NCBI GenBank assembly: GCA_013397455.1
Contig: VYZB01000024.1
Location: 234,168-298,167 of the forward strand
DNA: 64,000 nt
Source: Crotophaga sulcirostris
Lineage: Eukaryota > Chordata > Aves > Cuculiformes > Crotophagidae
Direction: 5' to 3'
The notes beneath the pieces are model-generated. The model was not told the origin of the DNA and did no database searches. It was given only the letters and a program-made list of their open reading frames with translations. Shown here in pieces: positions 11,341-24,229 of this stretch. The position numbers and the translations under genes were made by a program. Numbering within the stretch: the first letter of the stretch is position 1; every line of letters starts with the position of its first letter.

Positions 11341-14300
11341 TATGAAGGTTGACACATTACATATATTTTATATACATATATTTTAAATTATCTTTTTCTT
11401 TGATGGGGAAAAACATTAGTCATCATGTTACTATGCTGCTTTCAACACACAACTAATTATATACAGTGTGAGGAAAAATTCTAAAATATTTCTTTTCAAA
11501 ATTTTTATTAGTGTAGTTATTAAGAAATAGCTTGTTTCACTGGCAGTTAAAATATTTGACCTATTTGAAATTAAAATCTTCCAAGTGTATTTAATATTAC
11601 CTACAGTACAGTGCAATGAGGCTCACCATTGGTCTGCAATGATACACAGTGGTGTTTGCTTATGTATATGGATTCCCTTTGGAGATGCTCATTCTTCAGG
11701 GCCAGTTTCTGGAGAAAGGTGGTCCCCAGCAGGAATACTGAAGGGATTATGTCAGAAATCATCATTATTTTGTTGTGTTTTGTTATAATAATAGAGTCAT
11801 ACTGAGTACTGATTGCTCATCTCCCTTATTACCACAGTGATCCCTGAAGCATGGAGCAGGTGATTTAAATAAATTGGAATCACATCCTGCTTGGTTTGGC
11901 AGGAAGGTTTACTTACCCCTTTTGTTTTCCTAGGATTCAGGCTTTTAATATTTGTTTTAGATAAAATATCTGTGCTTAGCGATTTGAAATAATCCTTTCC
12001 ACTCCGTTTACTTTTGATTCTTTCCAGACATTCACTGAGATGCTTTAACTCTACAATCTCTGACAAAAGCTCTCTCTTCCTATAGTTGCATTATATACAT
12101 GGGTTGCTTAGTATTTTCTGTAGGAGGGCTTGCAAGGTAGTACACTTTACATGCCACTAGAAATTGAAAGTATTACAGCTAGTTTCAGAGTTGTTATCGA
12201 TATTTTCCTTCTTCAGTTGCAGGGCATTAAAATTTCAGAACTTTTTGATTTTTTCAGAGGCACGGGCACTGCACTCTTCCATTAACTTGTTAGATTCTCC
12301 TTTCCTGGCTCTTGTTCATGTTCTGCATTGATTTTCTCTCCCCTGCTCTCCAAGAACTCCCCTTTTATGACTCAGTTGTCAACCATTGGTGTGTCAAGCT
12401 GATTGTTGTTGAAAAAGCCTCAAATTGTTTGAAAAAGTTCCTTGGTTTGAGAACTGAATGACATAATTGATTGTCTTGCTTCAGTGGCGAGTGTCTTTCT
12501 TGCTACATCTGCTCGAACGAGATGGCATAGATGGCATAAAAGTATTTATTTCCTTTCTTAGGGTTCTTTTATTGATATATGTCTGTGGCTGTAAGTTTCC
12601 TTTGCAACGGGCCATTGGACCTATTCACTGAGCAGGCAGATGGGCGGGCTTAAAAATAATGTAAAACCAAGACTTAAAGAAATGGATTTTTTAATTTTGT
12701 GGCTCTTTTTGAGGCACAGGCACTAGCTGGCATTCTTAGGGTGCAGTTTTTTGTTACACTGAATGAGATCTGTTAGCTGTCATTGAAGGGGGGAATTTGT
12801 CTTCCTCTTCATTGGCTTGCACATCCCCTACAGCATCTTTCCATCACATCTAGTCACGGTGTGACTATATAGTTATTTGAATCAGCCTATTTTTCTGGCA
12901 AAAAACAGATCCACTCCAAGTCATGATTAATTTTCTGATGCTGATCTGACTTTCTGGGTGTTCACACGAGTTGGCAAGGGAGAGCAGGTGGGAACACGTG
13001 ACCAGGATGGGGCAAGAACTGTCTGGTTTTGGCAGCAACCCACTGTACACAATGCTGCAGTGTATTGCAGCTATGGATCAGGGTTGAAGGATTCTTTTAA
13101 TCTGAAAGGCCTGCCTATTCTGGAAAGGGCTGAGTTTCTCTGGTTATCCAAGTTGTACATCTTGGTATCTCAGTAGGTTTGAGATACACTTGAGACATGC
13201 TTGATTGGGCTTGAGCTTAATGGGGACCTTCCTGGATTTGCACCACTTGTATTGGGGGTGGCTACATCTGTGTAATGTTTTTCATCTTAATTTATTAATA
13301 GGCATTTTCTCCCTTAAATCCACATTAACAGCTTCTGTCAGGAAATAACTGTGGTCTAGTGTCACCTCAGAAATACATTAGCCTTGTAATTGTTTATCTT
13401 GGAGACATGTTCAAGGGAGGAAATTTCCCAGACCAAATCAATATGATGCAATATACCTAGCAGTTAAAAAACAAACCGAACAAAAAACCCTAGTCATTTT
13501 TGCTCTTGCAGTGTATGAGGTGAATACATTTTAATGAGAAATGCTACGTTTAGTATATGTACATTTAAAAATGTAAGTTAGGCTTTTTATATTATTCCTT
13601 ACTGACAAATTCTATTTTTCTACCAGCACATGGTCATATAGAAGAATTGGTTATACTCTGTACACAGAGGTAAATGATGGCATATGTAATTGTTGTTAAT
13701 AAACAGAAATAGTAAAGTACTGCAGAATCTTCCTTGCATTTAGTAATGTAATGAAGAAAAATGAACAGCTGGGCTGCTGTTATTCCTTTGATCTGAAAGT
13801 GGTCATTGTGGTTCAGATAGGTAAATGAAAGTTAGTTAAGGTTAGCAAATACGCTGCAGTGGAACAAGGAAATGACAAAACTAGCATTGGCCCCTTGTAC
13901 CTTATTTGGTTCTTGGCCTGTCAGATCCTTTCTATGAGCAGCAGCCTAAAAATTCACATCTAGCAAGAGAAGATAGAATTCTAAAATAATTCAAAGCAAA
14001 CTTTGAGTTATGTTATAGAAAGAGAAATGGTGGTCCTACGTGTGGGTGGCTGTATTCACTGTGGGTGTCTGTACATGCTGTGCATGTCCATTGTTGCTTC
14101 ACAGGTGTCCACTGACTGTGTCACTGGCTCATTTTGGGCAGACTTGAGTCCCTTAATTTCAGAAAGGGATCAAAATGGGTGATGTGGGGAAATTGCCACT
14201 TTTTTTTTTTGGAGACTTTTTGGAATAAGTAGGATTTTAATATCAATGGTAATTCATAAACCATATGTTATATTCATTTAGTCAAAGATTATACATTGGT

Positions 14301-15996
14301 TCAAAAGAGATGCTCTTTGATCATTCAGAAATTGTAAGAACCACTTAGTGAAGACCTGTGGCTTGTGTTACGAAGAGGGTTAGGTAAAATGGGGATAGTT
14401 GAAAGGATAACTGAATCTGTGAAATGCATCTTTAGAGCGACCTTCTAAGAAGCTTTCCAGTTAGTACTACATCCTTCTATACAGTAATTTAAATGCCTGG
14501 ATTTTCTCATAATGCAATTTTGCATGCACATTCACCGTAGTGGCACAGCTAGACATTTTTATAGAGGGCATGCAGCCTGAGCATCCTCTAATAAGAGAAA
14601 TAGTCTTGACTTTTTTTTTTAAAAGGGAATCAATTGTTTATAAATATATGATCATGGTTTTTATTTATTAATACTCATGCTTATTTATGTGTACATTAAA
14701 AAAAACATTCCATTTTAGGGCAACTGAAAAATGTAATAAATAAAAAACCACGATTCCCTCAACTTCCCATTTCTTTGTTGCTGTTGTTTTCCAGGGAACT
14801 GGTGTTCTCAGCTCTTCTGGATTTAATGCCTATTGAAAGCCTGCCAGTAGTTTTAGAGAGAGTGAATTTGATGATTCACATTATCCCATCCTGTCCGATG
14901 TTTCCCAGAGTTTTCAATAAATCATTTGTTACAGTTATACTGTCCTGTACTTATTTAGAGAAGTGTAGTTTAGAGTTGTAAGTGCTTCTTCAGTGTTTCT
15001 TCTTGGATTCCTCTGTCTACATGCTTCAAATCTTAATGTGCTGATTTCAATGGAAAGAAAATAAAAACAAAGTTGAAACTGCTCCAAAATGTCTGAAAGT
15101 AGCTTTTCTTATTAATTAGTTAAATAACATAGTTGTTCTATTTCTTAGGAGTTTTCAGAAACAACCGTTGCATTTCCACTGGATAGCTGAGTATTTTCTT
15201 CCACTGCTACTAGAATAAATGTTCTATTTCTGGCAGATTGTGGGTTACAAAGTATTCCTGTGTTTGTTCTCTATAGGACTGAATGAAAGCAATTCAGGGA
15301 AAATATATGGCAAAGAGAGAGAGAAAAAGAAAGGAAGAAAGAAATAGATATTCCTCTGGCACCCATTTGTCTTTGATTTTAGCGACTGCTCAAGGGGTTG
15401 GAGTTTTGAGAACCTTTGGAGGAGATGGGTTACAGTGTGGTGATTCAGAGCTTTACAGAAAATGCAACTAATCAGTTTCTAGCCCATTACTTTCACCTCA
15501 CTAACACAAGAGTCTGTGTGAATGAACAGTTCCTTTCAGGTAATGTTGATGACATTTGTGAGTATATCCTGGTCTGACCAAACCAGTATTATCTCAGCTG
15601 TTCTCCACTGGTCTGTGTCCAAAGTCAGGTTAAGGAAAGAGTAACACGTTAGCCAGGGAAGGTCTTCCACCTTTCTTTGGCCAAGGTTTTGCCCAGGATG
15701 GAACTTCAAACAGAAGAACAATTTCCTATTGTGTGGTTGAGTTAAAATGAGGGGTTACTAAGGCAGAACTTCTCAGTCACAGGTTCTGTTGTTGGGAATT
15801 CTTGAATAAGCCTCCTGGATTCAAAAAACAGGTCTTTTATTCATTATCATAGACTGTCTTGTCCATTTCAAAGCAATTTTGTTTGTTTAATGGCATACTG
15901 TTACTTAGTAAATATGTTTACTTCCTGCACTCGCAGACCTGTAGGATATCTTTTGTTTTGACTGAGTTCTAACTCCAGTCTTTTTCAATGTTGCAG

Positions 15997-16073
15997 TCTA
16001 CTCACATTGCCCGAGCCAGCTTCCAGGTTGATGCTTTTGGATCATCGTTCATCCTAGATGTCATGCTAAACCA
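15997..16073 (+). CDS. ADAM22: ADAM22 prodomain exon (probably exon 3), 77 bp
   Basis: This exon encodes 25 residues plus two bases of the next codon, reading STHIARASF, then [16 protein letters not shown]. The core [17 protein letters not shown] is the ADAM22 prodomain, near residues 85-110 of the mammalian protein. ADAM22 is a single-pass neuronal membrane protein with a dead metalloprotease domain. At synapses it binds secreted LGI1 and links it to PSD-95 and AMPA receptors; the prodomain is removed during maturation. The acceptor is TTGCAG (15991-15996) after a pyrimidine tract, and the donor CCA|GTAAGTA is a full consensus. The exon ends in CA, completed to His by the T that opens the next exon. 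ADAM11 and ADAM23 are related but fit less well. The first residues differ from mammalian ADAM22 (STHIAR versus LTHVDQ). Confidence 0.93.
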
Positions 16074-17493
16074 GTAAGTAATGACTATATCTTGCTCTAC
16101 ATTTGTTCAAGACCTGGTGCCAGTAAAATGTCATTTTTCAATGGAGGTTTTAGAGGCTGTATTATAGCACAAGTGCTATTTCTAGATACTGAGTTCACTT
16201 GCAGTAGCATGTGTTTTTTTGTTATTATCTCAAGTACTGTTGTAGGCTTTGGTATACTCATTGTTACTTCCTAGCAGCTATTGCACTGTAACTAACGTTC
16301 CAGTGTTATAATTTCATTTGCCATTTTTCAGTTTACCATAAAAGCAAATTACTATACTCACGCAGAGCCTCCCTGGATATTAAAAGATGCAGTTGCTGAA
16401 AACTGGTAGCTGTTAGTATTTTAATAACCAAGTATTAAGTACCAGAGATACAGCAATTGCACTACAACTAATCCTCAGAAAAGAATGAGATGGATAGTTG
16501 GGAATGAAGTTTCTCTGGATGCATTTACAGTCTTCTGGGAACAGAGAAGCATGATGAGGCAGTAGCACGCTGTAAACTTCAGTCTATGAGGAAAGATTGA
16601 ATGATAGTAAACTTAAAATGGAATCTAGTATGTGGCTTTCAGTAATGAGTTTTTGAAGTAGCCTTTTAGCATAGTCGTTTTAAAATAGGAGTTGCTTTGC
16701 TTTTCTGCTCTGAAGTGAAACAAAGAGTAAATAATATAGTAAATAGAAATGCTTTGTTAAGTAATTCATCTACTTGTAATTGAACGTGATGTTGTGTGGT
16801 TCAGTGTGAGTTTGTGCTCATTTGCTACAAGTTCTTTTGCTATAAAAATGAACCATTCTGTTTGCAATGGGAGCCACTCCAATTTCAGTTTTTTTCACTT
16901 GTAAACACATTTTGTATATTGGTAGTTTCTTTATGTGCGCTGACATGAGTTAAAAACCACATTTGAATCCTTGCTGGTTACAGATGGCAGAGACACTGTG
17001 CTGCTGGACGGAGAGGGCAAGAAGCTGGTTTAGAAGTACAATTTTATAACAAATGCATTTTGAAAGAATTCTAGAGGAAGAATTTCTGCTTAAAAGCACA
17101 AAGTCCACAACGTTGAAGTGTTTGTTGGAAACAACAGATTTGTATACACATTTATATCTTGCTGAAAGTAGGTTGCAGTAACCTGTTGTTATTTTGGGTG
17201 GCAGATTAATGGTGCGGTCTTAGTTTCTGAAAGGTCAAGATTTATGTTGCAGTATGAATTTCAGGTCATCTTTATAAATGTAAACACGTTTACTAATGAT
17301 ACATGAAAAGACAAGGATGTGATTTTATGAACTGCAGTAGATCATTGTAGGTAGATTTTTTGTTTACGCACATGTACATATACACATAAACACACACAAA
17401 CACATATACTTAAAATTTGATTTGAGCTGGATCCTATTCTTAGCTCGTTTTGTTGTTGTCTCTAATTATATTAGACCAGTATGTATGAGTAAG

Positions 17494-18046
17494 TGTACTG
17501 AATCTGGCTGAGATGGAGTTAATTTTCCCCATAGCAGCCCTCGTAGTGCTGTGCTCTGTGTTGGTGGCTGGAAGGGTGTTGATAACACACCAGTGTTCTG
17601 GATACTGCTGACTCTCTTTAGTGCTCTTCCCTCACCAGTAGATTGGGGGTGAACAAGATCTTGGGAGGCGACATAGCCAGGGCAGCAAACCCAAACTGAC
17701 TGAAAGGATATTCCATGCCAGGTGTCATCTACTTAGTAACAAGAACTAAGAGAAAGGAGGAGGGGCATTCATTATTACGTCTTTTGGAACAAACGCTACA
17801 TGTACTGAAGCCCAGCTTCTAGGGAAAGGGCTGGACATTGCCTGCTGATGGGAAGTAGAGAATACATCTTTTTTTTTCCCTTTTGCTTCCCCACGTGGTT
17901 TTTGCTTTTGCTTTATTAAACTGCCTTTATCTTGACCCTTAAGGTTTTTTCCATCTTATTTTCTCTTGCCCAGTCTTGCTGAGAAGAGAGGGGTGATAGA
18001 GCGGCTTGGTGGGCACCTGACATCCAGCCAAGGTCAACCCACCACA
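17494..18046 (+). mobile_element. Solo LTR of an avian endogenous retrovirus
   Basis: The element runs from TG at 17494 to CA at 18046 (553 bp) and is flanked on both sides by GTAAG (17489-17493 and 18047-18051), a perfect 5-bp target duplication. The body matches a common bird LTR family recognised from memory: near the start GGCTGAGATGGAGTTAATTT, mid-element GGATATTCCATGCCA, a late ATTAAA polyadenylation-type signal at 17915-17920, and a terminal GAGCGGCTTGGTGGGCACCT block. No gag, pol or env sequence is attached, so this is a solo LTR left by recombination between two LTRs. An ERVL-like class is likely but not certain. It lies sense to ADAM22, so its polyadenylation signal could in principle be read. 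Confidence 0.88.
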
Positions 18047-19455
18047 GTAAGACAGTCAGGATGTGCCCTTGTAATTCTTAAGGCTGTCAGAATCCACCTT
18101 AAATATGGACTTTTCCTAAGGAGCTATGCTTTTCATAATGTGAAAAATTTCCTATCAGACATTGTGAAAAATGAAAACAAGAAGGCTGCAAGGAAATGAA
18201 GATGTTTGGCTTCTGTCATGATATTTAAATCATTTAAACTGCTCATGAAATAGCATTTTCAGATCATCAAATAAAAAGAGGACCAAGTATACCAGAGCAA
18301 CATTTAAAATGTATTCTTATATTTGTTCACAGGAATAATAATTGTTCTATTCAAAAGGCTGTATATATTTTTCTTCTCTTGCAGTTCTTACTCTCCCTAT
18401 TATATTCCATATATATTTTCTAAGGGTCCTGAGAGAAAAACACTAACTCTTCTGAGGAGTCGTTTGAAAATTTGGACCATGGTAGCTATATAATTCAAAA
18501 GTAGTTGAATGCTTGAAAGGAGCAAGTTTCAAGATTTTAGTTTTTCACTGGAATACATATCAGCTTACTATTTATAACTGAACAACTGCTAATATCAAAA
18601 GCATGCTGAAGCATCCCTCTGTGGTAAAATTAGCTTTTATGGATAATACACATTTGAGGAATGTGAAAGGAAGTGTGGGGGACAGAGGGGAAAAAATAAT
18701 TTATTATATAAAGGTTGTCAGAAAGGAGAGACTCTCCCTGCCTTTGTCAGTCTTCTTTCTTGCAGTCTTTCTGTTGTTTAAAGGTTGGTGGGTATGGCTC
18801 GTACATCTGAATATATCTGAGCATCATCTCTGGTTACAGTGTCAGTGTTGGACAGTCACAGAGAAAGTGTTCATTCTTCCATATGGTTCACCAATTTATG
18901 GAGAAAAAAAATCAAAATTAAAATTACGGTAGCAATCAGAGAGCTTTTAAAAAATAGAAAGTAAAATATACTCCTGCTCCCTATGTCCATCTGCAAATAA
19001 TTTTCTTTGTTTGCTGCTTTCTTTGTGGACATTATTTTTTTTATCCTCTTCAAATCCATCTTTTTATCTGACAATCAGTTTCCCTGTTTCCTCTGCTGCA
19101 TTTGCCTGTGCTTTGTTATACACCCCCATTAGGTACCTGTTTGTATTTTGTATTCTGTTGTGTTTGTATATTTTCCATCTCTCTACTCAGCTCTCTTTTT
19201 CCATTGGGAATAATTGACCCATCTGCCATTGTCATAGATACCACAAATCTTCCTTGTTTTTCTTGCAATCTTTTTCTTGACAACTTTTTGTACACTGGCA
19301 GGTGAGGCTGGCAGAAATGTTTATGGTCTCTGTCTTCCTCCACTGCCTGAAACCCTCTGTTTTATCTCTTTTCTTCACCAAAGGAGTTGCTGCTATTAAA
19401 TCTGGGCATTAGTTGAAGCAACTTTTCTTTCATAGTCCCTTCCTCTGTCACGACA

Positions 19456-19471
19456 CAGTGTCGCGACACTG
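19456..19471. repeat. 16-bp perfect palindrome centred on TCGCGA
   Basis: CAGTGTCGCGACACTG is exactly self-complementary. It is preceded by CACGACA, giving a second copy of CGACAC next to it. CpG pairs are rare in this intron, so the sequence stands out. No known site was recognised. Confidence 0.9.
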
Positions 19472-22400
19472 GCCTCTAACCAAAAGCTTATTTCTGCCAT
19501 GGAATAAGCTGGGAAGATACAGGAGGTAGGCAGGGAAATAAAAAAGCAGAGCTTATGCTGACAGTTCAGACATGAGAAAAACTAAGGCCCGGGATGGGAG
19601 TGTTCTGCTGGTCCTAGATGCACGTGAGAGGAAGGGAAAACAATTTTCCAACTGACATTACAACATGGCAGTTTAAGTTTGAAATCTGTATGTTTTCTTC
19701 TTGCTCATTTTGGATCTTAACCAGTTTGGAATGCATATTTGTTCTCAATATATGCAAATGTGAGATACAATGAAACATTACCTTGAATAATAATAGTAAA
19801 AAAAAGTAATAAAACCCTGGCGTAATTATGATGTGGTTTCCTTTTTTTTTGCAGTTGTGGTATTTTATCCACATACATTGTCATTCTTTCACTCTTCCTT
19901 TTTTCCCTTGAGTGGCCATAATGTCTCTGCGATGAACTTTTTTAAGATACAGTGTTTCTTTTTTGACTTTTTCTTTTGCCTGTTCAACTGACTGAAGTAT
20001 TTATGAAGGAGCTTTCAGATCAAATCAGCTGTATTTTTAAAAGGTTCAATCCCTTCGGCAAAGGTTAGGAATGCATTAGCTGCATCACTGTGTTTATGAA
20101 TCCATTGCCTCGGCGTCCTTATGCATCTAATGGAGCTGTTTTCTGTGGCCATCTTCAGCATCAGCAGACGTGGGGCCTGACTGCTGGGCTGTGCAGCTGG
20201 GTGCTTCTCGCAACCTTCCCTCCTTCAGCAAGTGTCCAGCTCTGACCATCGACCCAGAGCTGTGCAGGAGTTGCATAGCTATTAAGTGTGTTTATTTATT
20301 TAATTTCTTCCCCTTGAAGTTTTTAATGCTGTGATGGCATCTGTGACTCAGCACATGACTATTTTCTTTTTTCATGGAGTGTATTTCTTCCTAGATGTAG
20401 CCATGTGACCATTTACATTGTCATCTTGGATGGTAATTACTTGATTAAAGAGCAGAGCTCACCAGGAAGTGGAACATGATTCCAAAAGCCTCTTTGAGGT
20501 CCTTTTTGTCCTGTGGACTGGATGGATCCACCTGATGGGCTAGGGTGTGTTCATCTGCACGTGAAGCAGTGGAGACCTAATGGCATAATGGGCCAAAGCA
20601 AACTGTGATCATGGAGTGGGAGTGGCAAAGAGCTTGATGCAAGTTGGTTAATCAGAAAAACTACAGTATCTGTGCTTGTCTGGAGCATGGACAGGCCTTG
20701 TCATGCTGTGAGCACGCCACGTTCACTTCATGGTAGTGACAACAAGGCCTTTCCTGACTTGCAGCATCATTCTTCATATGAGGACTCTGGTGTCTCCTGT
20801 CACAGAAACAAGCAGAGAGTATTTCTTGATCCTACACCTCTGAAGTGACCACAATTCAAACTTAATGTGGATGCTGGGTGCCTTGCTGAGGAGATTCTTG
20901 GCATTCAGAAAGCTCCTTGGAGTCTGACTACCTGCACGTGCCCTGGCTCTTTATGCTGTAACTAGAAGAGCCCTCCCTGTTCATGGCTTTTTTTTGTGAC
21001 AGTGAACACATTGATAGCCTGAATTCAACGAGCTCTAAAACCTCATGATTATAAATAAGGATTTCAAGCTTGTATCTGGCACTTCAGGACTGCTCTGTCC
21101 TTCCTGGTGACACTCAGTCATTAGGATGGAGCGTAATTGCCACCTTCTTTCTCTTCTTGCAACACAAATTTAATTCCTCTGGTCCATCTGTTAGTGGAAA
21201 GTGATCTATAAAGAAGTAGTAGGCTGGGCAAGATATGCTCAGAAACCCTACTCCTTCAGGAAGCTCACACATCTTCTGTTCCTGTTGAGCGCTTGACCGT
21301 GTCCTGGAGGAGTACTAACACTGTGTACCAATCGATGGTCATGACGTTCAGAAGGCTGGAACATTTCAAATGAGGCAACTTTTATAAACTTTGCAATCAT
21401 TCTGTTCTCTACCTGGAAAATGAATACCCTTTCACTTAGTTTATCAAAAGGCAGGCAAATCAAAGAAGTTTCTTCAGAAAATAGTGATGGGTGTTTTGTA
21501 TATTTCAGTCTTAAGCTATTTCTGGTTAGTGATACTGGAAGTTTCCTTGAACTCCAGGAATTAATAATTTTGCCTTGCTTCTGAATGGTTTTTGCAACTT
21601 CTGCTGAGAAGGGTGCAGGCATTCCTCATGCCTTCTGGGGAATTTTTATTAGGAATGTTTTTTAACTAGAGTTTTGTGAACTTTATAGAATCATATCATA
21701 AACTTCATAAAAAAATCCTGAAAACAGAAGAAAAATAAAAGGCAGCTTGACAGACAAGTGCCAACTTTTTCATGAGACAAACTGCTGAAACCTTGCCTAT
21801 AATTTCTCTTGGCAAATGGTCTCCAACACTAATATCAATGTGTCATGTAAGCTGATAATGAAAAACATATTCCTAAAATTGCTCTAAATTGTAAACATTT
21901 GGCTGTGTGGAATTAAAAAAGATTAGCTTTCTGACGTGGTTTAAAAAATGCAGTTACACCGTTTCTGACCATTATAATTTCTAGTAGGTCTTTCTCTCAT
22001 GTTGTCCCTATGAGTCTTGAGCTCCTCCTGGTCACCTGCAGGATGGGCACATGATTGAGGGGCTCCACGTGATGTGATGTGGCCTGCTGGGTTGTGCTGC
22101 TGGGTATGAAAGGACCCACCTGCTATTCCTCCTCTAAAATTGCTCTGTGCTTTATGATCTCTTTTACCCTTGAAATGACTCCTGATAACTGGGTAACTTC
22201 ATGTAGTAAGTGGTGGTCAGAGCAAACCTGAGGAGTAGCTCTTCCTTTAAGATGTTGTGGGTCTCCCTGAAGTCCAGCATTATTAGTTTTTGTAATGAAT
22301 GCCTTGTCTGCACACAATGCCAATTGTTCTCACTTGTAGTTGGAATTTATTTGGATCAAGGGAATTGGAGCTCTGTTCACTTTTCTTACTCATGCCCTGT

Positions 22401-24213
22401 GCATGCAGGCTGAGGAGCCCCACTTGGGTACAATCCCATTTTGGTAATTGAGTCTTACTTAAAATGATGCCCCTTTTTTTAACTATATGAGAGTGCTCTG
22501 AAAATTTAATTGTAATATGTAGTATCCATTTACAGGTATCATGATATAGACTGGGTTCAGATCTTCTTAATGAGGTACTGAATCATGTTCTGCCCTATCT
22601 TTGAATTATTTGTTAAGTGATGTTTATCATATGCTCTGTGATCAGAACTCCAGATAACCTAACAGGATTATTCCTTCTCAACCCCATTTTGCAAAGTTAT
22701 TCTTTCCACCTTACAGAATGTGATAGAAAAATTAATATGGTCGTAATTGCAAACCAGACTTAAAAAACGCTTTCTCCCTGATACTGCTGCTTAATTTCAG
22801 TGATTGATTTTGTTCTCTGGGAGGCATTTATTCTGCAGCTCTGTTTGTGTTAGCAGACTTTGCTTACACTTATTTTGTACAAACTGTTTTTTGAAAGGCT
22901 CATATGGTTTTTTTTATCTTTAATGAAAAATGTCAGTTCTGCAGAGATTTCTGCCAGCTAATTCTATTTGGGCTGTAAGATAAAGTAAGGTAAAACAGGA
23001 ACTCAAGGTTTTAGTAGTGTATCACTAAACCTATCCTCAGGATAGGGTGAATACCTGGGATTATGCAGTTAGACCTGGGTAGCATCATCACTAAACATTT
23101 CTATCTTTTGTGGGTTTTTTTTTCAGTTTTGTGTTGAAGAAGTATGGGAATGAAGTATTTGTCAAAATATAAATTATATGAATAGTTAAGTACCCTCACT
23201 GATAGAAGGTTGAACATTAGTTTTAGATTGAAAAGGTCCTAGGGCATGAAGTTTTCCTCCCATCTTGGTCTGTAGAGTGTATCACCTGCCTTTTTGTTAT
23301 AAAATATGTTCAGTTCCTGAGTCTTTGATAAAATGGCATCTTTTAAGTCTGTTGATAATTTCTATGCCTTTTTGCCGACCTCCCTCGTCAGTATCCTTAC
23401 TGAATTGTAGAGTCAGTGCTGTGTTTTGGTAGTATCACATAAAAAGTTAGCACAGCTTTCCCATTTCTAATTGATACACTTCTCAATGTAGTACCCAAGA
23501 TTTTCCCAAAATTTTGTTTCTTTTTCTTTCTTTTTTTTATTCTTCCCTTTTTTAATTTTTTAAAAACTTCCTCATTTAAAGCTTAACATTGATTGTTTAG
23601 TAAATGTGAACTATATTCTTTGATCTTATTCTATCATCACTGTTACTATGGTTGAATTTGTAGTCCTGTACAAGAAAAATGCCAATTACTTTGAGAAGAA
23701 AAGTTTTCCGTAAACCTATGCTGATTATCAGTAGGTTTATTACCTTCCTTTAATTTGTTTTGTATAGTGTTCCATTGTACTTAAGACTTCTTTTGGGAAG
23801 GGTAAATTACTTTTCATAACTCCATTACATTTTCTTTATTAATATTCTAATTCAGTTTTAGGTTAACAAATTTCTGTTACGATTGTTATTTATGATTATT
23901 ATTATAGATTTTTTTGTTGATTTAGTACCAGCTACAGGTAATGGCTGTTGATATCAACACAAGCTTGCTATTGGCTTCAACTGGATGGGGATATGGGAAG
24001 TTTAAGTGATGTCTGTGAAATGCTTGCAAGGGCTTAATTGACATTCTGGTTAAAATGATAAAAAGGTAATTTATTTCATTCATCTATTATTTCCAAGTGT
24101 GTCACTGTAAGGTAGTTCTAATCACCTGTGAGAGAATTCCTCTGATGTTTCTGAAACACCATTTAAAACTTAATGCTTTGGGACTTCTAAGGAAAATAGC
24201 ATATGAAAACATT

Positions 24214-24229
24214 TATATATATATATATA
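24214..24229. repeat. (TA)8 microsatellite
   Basis: Eight uninterrupted TA dinucleotides lie in AT-rich intronic sequence. No other feature is attached. Confidence 0.95.

Larger units (their letters stand above)
1..15996 (+). other. ADAM22: ADAM22 upstream intron (probably intron 2), 3' part
   Basis: Everything before the exon at 15997 is read as intron. Its acceptor is good: a TCTTTTTC-containing pyrimidine tract followed by TTGCAG at 15991-15996, with a TTCTAAC branch-point-like sequence about 25 bases upstream. The 5' splice site is not seen, so the intron is at least about 15.7 kb. The stretch holds the CpG-island edge, the 11-bp array at 663-755 and an AT-rich block near 10-11.3 kb. Otherwise it is unique-looking intronic sequence with scattered T runs (for example 7146-7172 and 14202-14211). 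No other exon, RNA gene or clear transposon was recognised. Open frames of 60-115 codons occur on both strands but resemble no family I know. Confidence 0.7.
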
